Assembly (NCBI GenBank): GCA_018823415.1 | Contig: JAHJIN010000295.1 | Location: forward strand, 1 to 64,000 | DNA length: 64,000 nucleotides | From: Chloroflexota bacterium | GTDB taxonomy: Bacteria > Chloroflexota > JAHJIN01 | Reading direction: 5' to 3' | Shown: positions 61,301 through 64,000 of the stretch, in pieces | How the letters are laid out: the number at the start of each line of letters is the position of its first letter | How positions within the stretch are numbered: the first letter of the stretch is position 1 | Position numbers and translations under genes: made by a program | Notes under the pieces: generated by a model | Database searches by the model: none | What the model was told of the DNA's origin: nothing | Seen by the model: only the letters and a program-made list of their open reading frames with translations

Positions 61301-62843
61301 AGAAACTGACCTCCGGGGCCTGGGCCACGGCCGCCACCAACGTGTCGCACGGGATGACGAACGGCTCGCAGCTCTCGTCCAACTCGGGCCGGCACCGGCC
61401 GCTCTCGTCCGGCTCGCCCAGCATCATGCGCGCGCACAACACGCCCGTGATGTGTCCGTTTTCCGAGACAACCTCCACCGGCTGGGCCAACAACTCCAGC
61501 CGCACGCCTTCGTCCTCGGCCTCGTCGATCTCCCAATCGTTGGCCGGCATCTCGTCGCGGCTGCGGCGGTAGACGATGGTCACCGCCTGGCTGCCCAGGC
61601 GCAGCGCCGTGCGGGCCGTGTCGATGGCCGTGTTCCCACCGCCGACGACTACCACGCGCTCGCCCAGGCTGACGTCCTCACCCAGGCTGACCTCGCGCAG
61701 GAAGGGAACGCCATGATACACGCCGGCCACGTCCTCGCCGGGGATGCCCAGCTTTTGCGGCTCATGCGCGCCGATGGCGAGAAAAACGGCCTGGTAGCCC
61801 TCCTCGAACAAGCGGTTGATGTCCCGCACCGGGCTGTTGAGCCGCAGGTCCACACCCAGGCTCAATATCTCGTCGATTTCGCGGTTGAGGACATCGCGGG
61901 GGAGCCGATAGGCCGGAATGCCCACGCGCATCATGCCGCCGGGCACCGGCAGTGCCTCGAACACGGTGGCCTGATAGCCCATACGCGCCAAAAAGTGCGC
62001 CGCCGAGAGACCGGCCGGCCCGGCCCCCACGATAGCCACATGCCGCCGGTCTTCGGGCGGCAACTCGACCGGCGCCCAGGCAAACGGCGTCAACACCCGG
62101 TCCTCACGTTCCTCGCGGCCCGCCGCATCCCACTGTGCGTACACCTTGTCGGCCACAAAGCGCTTCAGGGCGCAAATCGCCACCGGCTGGTCCACCTTGG
62201 CCCGGTTGCACTCGCCCTCGCAGGGATGATGGCAAACCCGGCCCACGGTGGCCGGGAAGGGGTTGTATTGCTTGATGACCTCCAGCGCGTCCTCGTAGCG
62301 GCCGGCGGCAATGAGGGCGATGTAACCCTGGGCGCTGGTATCGGCCGGGCAGGTGTTCTTGCAGGGCGATGTGCCGCGCTTGGCGATGACGTAAGCGTTG
62401 GGCACCGCCTGGGGGTACGGGCGCGAGGTAGCCGCCTGCTCCGACAAGCCCTCGTTGAACCTGCTGGGCACGTGGATGGGACACACCGCCTCGCAGTCGC
62501 CGCACGCCGTGCATTTGTCCAGGTCGATGTAGCGGGGCCGGTGCAGGATGCGGGCCGCAAAACGGCCGGCCTCCCCCTCCAGTCCCACCAGCTCGGCAGT
62601 GGTGACCAGGTCGATGTTGGGGTGCCGCGCGCATTCCACCAGCTTGGGCGACACGATGCACATGGCGCAGTCGTTGGTGGGAAAGGTCTTGTCCAACTGG
62701 GCCATACGCCCGCCGATGGCCGGGCTCTTTTCCACCAAGGTGACCCGGATGCCATTGTCGGCCAGGTCCAGGGCAGCCTGGACGCCGGCGATACCGCCGC
62801 CGACCACCAGTGCCGCGCCAATGGGGTTGCGTTCGTCAAGCAT
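58335..62843 (-). CDS. hdrA: Giant HdrA-NfnB/GltD-HdrA fusion flavoprotein
   Basis: 1502 residues from ATG 62843, which has GGAG eight bases upstream. Residues 1-125: HdrA N-terminus with FAD motif VVGGGIAGVQAAL, Cys motif FPTNDCAMCIVSPKLVECARHPNI and a ferredoxin site CTACGDCEAVC. Residues about 155-600: GltD/NfnB-like module (CKNTCPADTSAQGYI, CHHPCEGECNRAKVDQP, IVGAGPAGLSAA, VVVGGGNTAIDTA, VFAGGDAAAG). Residues about 640-970: CLRCGLCSECYQC and the rest of the first HdrA. The remainder is a second HdrA with GVFICSCGSNIAG, VIGGGVAGMTAAL and terminal ferredoxin CTACLTCVRVCPF ... CQGCGICVGECPAKA. It has the parts for NAD(P)H-linked flavin bifurcation. Confidence 0.9.
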   Translation of the reverse strand: MLDERNPIGAALVVGGGIAGVQAALDLADNGIRVTLVEKSPAIGGRMAQLDKTFPTNDCAMCIVSPKLVECARHPNIDLVTTAELVGLEGEAGRFAARILHRPRYIDLDKCTACGDCEAVCPIHVPSRFNEGLSEQAATSRPYPQAVPNAYVIAKRGTSPCKNTCPADTSAQGYIALIAAGRYEDALEVIKQYNPFPATVGRVCHHPCEGECNRAKVDQPVAICALKRFVADKVYAQWDAAGREEREDRVLTPFAWAPVELPPEDRRHVAIVGAGPAGLSAAHFLARMGYQATVFEALPVPGGMMRVGIPAYRLPRDVLNREIDEILSLGVDLRLNSPVRDINRLFEEGYQAVFLAIGAHEPQKLGIPGEDVAGVYHGVPFLREVSLGEDVSLGERVVVVGGGNTAIDTARTALRLGSQAVTIVYRRSRDEMPANDWEIDEAEDEGVRLELLAQPVEVVSENGHITGVLCARMMLGEPDESGRCRPELDESCEPFVIPCDTLVAAVAQAPEVSFLDPGHGLEITRWGTFAVDPETLATNRPGVFAGGDAAAGPGALIEAIAAGRRGALSIDRHLRGMPLLTPREQMPLPEAEWTTEELEAILHEGTVNAGPRQAMPTAPAQERIGDFREVELGLTEEQAHAEALRCLRCGLCSECYQCVLACKLGAIDHQQAPYEEELAVGAVVLAPGYSLFDARRAEELGYGRYPNVVTSMEYERLLSASGPTGGHITRPSDHEEPQKIAFLQCVGSRDQEHDYCSSVCCMYATKEAMLTLEHVPGVHCQVYQMDMRAFGKGFDAYYRRAQEQGIGYTRSRASRLVEDPKTKDIIIRYQDEETGDLHEETYGLVVLSVGFEPPADSVTMSQSLGIDLNDLGFCWRAPGNPVETSRPGVYVCGAFAEPKDIPDSVVEASGAAAGALRVIGTARGTLVTAKEYPPETDVDAAEPRVGVFICSCGSNIAGVVDVADVTAYAATLPGVVHAENTMYTCSADSLKLIQERVQEHNLNRVVVSSCTPRTHEPLFQDTIRSAGLNPYLFEMANIRDQCSWVHSKEPEFATAKSEALTRMAVARARTLEPLHKEKQPLDHSALVIGGGVAGMTAALSLADQGYQVVLVEREPALGGRLRSIHYTTDGLDPQAYLQTLIDQVQANERIEVLLGHRLVKYSGYVGNFQATVASTSDPTQRLIPHGVAIVATGGQEYRPQAYGPGVITQGDLEARLAAGDAPHRTVMIQCAGPWDDDANVDFYCSRVCCTVAVKNALKIKELRPDAEVFVLYRDMRTYGFKEALYTEARRQGVVFVRWDDEHRPQVKTVDGRLQVQVRELNLGQDLVIKPDVVALSSALVPGEGSQKLAELMKFSCAKEGFFLEAHVKLRPVDFPSEGIFLCGVAHYPKFVDETVAQAQAAAARAATILSQDMLDVGGVVAVVEPEKCTACLTCVRVCPFDVPVIDHEMVGAGGIVGAAVIRAAACQGCGICVGECPAKAIQLQHYRDDQIICKTEALLVPA

Positions 62844-62894
62844 GGTCATGTCTCCACATTTGCGTTCCGGCATCTCACCGAACGTTCACAAAAC

Positions 62895-62928
62895 ACCTGG
62901 ATAAAAAGCCGCCGATTCGGACAGCTTT
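62895..62928 (-). promoter_or_regulatory. Terminator-like hairpin in the hdrA leader
   Basis: On the minus strand AAAAAGC and GCTTTTT flank an inner CCGA/TCGG, and the T-run follows the stem. It lies between the promoter at 62963-62991 and the start at 62843. It could be an attenuator for hdrA. Confidence 0.45.
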
Positions 62929-62962
62929 TTTTCACCCTCATCGCCGCCTTGCACTCGCTGCC

Positions 62963-62991
62963 ATTCTACCGTATCGCCGCAGCGCTGTCAA
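62963..62991 (-). promoter_or_regulatory. Sigma70-type promoter of the hdrA-to-hdrCB unit
   Basis: TTGACA-17-TAGAAT on the minus strand; the -35 box overlaps the stop codon of the second mvhD gene. The leader to the hdrA ATG is about 113 bases. Confidence 0.7.
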
Positions 62992-63422
62992 GATTGCGCG
63001 GCACGGCGGCGTCTCAACGGATTGGGACCCAATTTTTTGATCCGTTCGGTCATGTCTTCGGCAATGTGCGCCCACTTCATGCCGTCATAGCCAGAGGTAT
63101 TGAATATCTCTAGCCGGTCCCCGCCAATGCCGATTTCGTCCAGGAGCTTTTTGGTGTACTCGACCCGGCGTCGCGCGCGAATGTTGCCGTGGATGTGATG
63201 GCAGTTGCCCTCCAGACAAGCCATGATATAGACCCCGTCCGCGCCGTGCTCAAAAGCATCCAGGATGTACTGGACGTCCACCTTGCCGGTGCAGGGGAAT
63301 TTCACCGTCTTGACGGTGGCCGGATAGTTGACGTGCAGATAGCCGGCCAGGTCGCCGGCAGTATAGGCACAATAGTGGCAACAAAAGGCCGTGATCTCGG
63401 GCACGAACTCGCTATCGGTCAT
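62988..63422 (-). CDS. mvhD: MvhD/FlpD-type electron-transfer subunit (cysteine form)
   Basis: 144 residues. FCCHYCAYTAGDLAGYLHVNYP, VKFPCTGKVDVQYILDAFEHGADGVYIMACLEGNCHH and RVEYTKKLLDEIGIGGDRLEIFN are the MvhD pattern. Cys69 occupies the place taken by UGA in the paralogue at 55706-56131. It transfers electrons to HdrA. It lies 28 bases after an HdrA gene that enters from the right edge, so it pairs with that HdrA in the same way. Confidence 0.92.
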   Translation of the reverse strand: MTDSEFVPEITAFCCHYCAYTAGDLAGYLHVNYPATVKTVKFPCTGKVDVQYILDAFEHGADGVYIMACLEGNCHHIHGNIRARRRVEYTKKLLDEIGIGGDRLEIFNTSGYDGMKWAHIAEDMTERIKKLGPNPLRRRRAAQS

Positions 63423-63450
63423 GCTTGGTCTCCTCGCAGTGGTCTGGCGT

Positions 63451-64000
63451 CTAGCTGACGGTCTCGATCACGTTGGGCAGCCACGCGCCCAACGCGCCCT
63501 CGGCCATGATCTGCTCATCCCTGAAACCCCGCAATTGAATGGCCTTGGCCGGACATTCGCTGGGGCAAGTGCCGCAGCCCTGGCACTTGGCCGGCGCGAT
63601 GTAGGCGGCGCCCATGATCTCGCCAGCGCCGGGCTGGTCCCGGTCGATGATGGGTACCTGGAACGGACACACGCGCACGCAGGTTAGACAACCCACGCAC
63701 TTTTCTGGGTCCACCACGGCGATGACGCCGCCCACCTGGAGCTGCTGCCGCCGCAGGACCGTAGCGGCCCGGGCCGCCGCCGACTGGGCGTGAGAGATGC
63801 TTTCCTCGATGAACTTGGGATAGTGGGCTGCGCCGCACAGGAACATCCCATCCGGCGTAAAGTCCATGGGCCGCAGTTTCAGGTGGGCCTCCATAAAGAA
63901 CCCATCTGGCGACAGAGGTACGCGCAGGACCTGGGCCAATTGCTCAGTCCCCTCGGCCGGCAGGGTTGCCATCGAGAGCGCCAACACATCGGCCTGGAGC
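63451..64000 (-). CDS. hdrA: HdrA C-terminal part (gene continues beyond the window)
   Basis: The frame is open to base 64000; 182 complete codons are visible. PDGFFMEAHLKLRPMDFTPDGMFLCGAAHYPKFIEE is the HdrA substrate/FAD-domain end, and two ferredoxin motifs CVGCLTCVRVCPF and CQGCGTCPSECPAKAIQLRGF close the protein. The segment is about as similar in layout to the C-terminus of the giant HdrA as to free HdrA. It is a second, separate HdrA locus directly upstream of the Cys-type mvhD. Confidence 0.9.
   Translation of the reverse strand, partial: LQADVLALSMATLPAEGTEQLAQVLRVPLSPDGFFMEAHLKLRPMDFTPDGMFLCGAAHYPKFIEESISHAQSAAARAATVLRRQQLQVGGVIAVVDPEKCVGCLTCVRVCPFQVPIIDRDQPGAGEIMGAAYIAPAKCQGCGTCPSECPAKAIQLRGFRDEQIMAEGALGAWLPNVIETVS

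Noticed and set aside
60258-63113. A 951-codon open frame on the + strand
   Set aside because: It is antisense to the HdrA fusion with perfect Fe-S and FAD motifs; its text is Gly/Arg/Ala/His-rich without domains and arises from GC-rich third positions. The same holds for 58245-60191 (+) and 36220-38043 (+).

Overview
The window is a GC-rich chromosomal segment of a strict or facultative anaerobe. I infer a Chloroflexota (Anaerolineae-like) bacterium. The grounds are several large GT-C and DUF2079 membrane glycosyltransferases, tandem GNAT proteins, short 5' leaders with sigma70-type promoters, frequent GTG/TTG starts, and a methylenetetrahydrofolate reductase/heterodisulfide-reductase cluster. 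No rRNA, tRNA or marker gene confirms this. Coding density is very high and no gene-free stretch exceeds about 255 bases.

Layout. 1-230: the edge of an IS607-type element that truncates a J-domain gene. 229-5794 (-): an uncharacterised operon in which a DUF2207-like membrane protein ends in a Cys/His-rich CH(S/D)A repeat tail. It is followed by a PqqD-like/radical SAM/SPASM enzyme, a coiled-coil protein, a membrane zinc-ribbon protein and a metallo-beta-lactamase-fold hydrolase. I regard this as a candidate peptide-modification system. 5825-9192 (-): a PhnDCE-type ABC transporter whose permease carries an N-terminal RDD-like domain. 9349-15878 (-): haem O synthase-like CtaB, a methyltransferase, a tandem pseudokinase, a GNAT, a GT39-type protein and QueH with an RRXRR-like N-terminus. 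16033-31204 (+): GalE, a HATPase-GNAT fusion, a double GNAT, penicillin acylase, Maf, a Zn-alcohol dehydrogenase, an ABC exporter, a methyltransferase, an O-antigen ligase, a Crp/Fnr regulator, a saccharopine-dehydrogenase-like protein, a LysM protein and an Ntn-asparaginase.

31332-38598 (-): a GNAT, then a cell-surface glycan block (GT-C, GT2, DegT aminotransferase, cupin, DUF2079). 38809 (+): a GyrI-like protein. 39381-44526 (-): geranylgeranyl-reductase-like flavoprotein, a two-component system, an ICMT-like methyltransferase and two His-rich proteins with repeated PDEVKxWF units. 44691-51252 (-): YdjC deacetylase, an EamA transporter, M55 D-aminopeptidase, a degenerate SDR, a V4R protein, a CehA-like PHP hydrolase and an MBL hydrolase.

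51335-64000 (-): an energy-conservation cluster read right to left. It holds the end of an HdrA, MvhD (Cys form), a giant HdrA-NfnB/GltD-HdrA fusion, a small DUF2892 protein, an acyl-CoA-dehydrogenase-like protein, a second MvhD, an adenine DNA methylase, MetV, MetF and an HdrC-HdrB fusion. The second MvhD contains an in-frame UGA that aligns with the Cys of its paralogue and is followed by a SECIS-like hairpin. The gene set resembles the MetFV-HdrABC-MvhD complex of acetogens, a flavin-based electron-bifurcating methylene-H4F reductase.

Three observations stand out: the repeat-tail/radical SAM operon; the probable selenoprotein MvhD; and an 80-bp intergenic element found upstream of three unrelated genes, always the same way round, whose terminal inverted repeat contains the ribosome binding site of the following gene.
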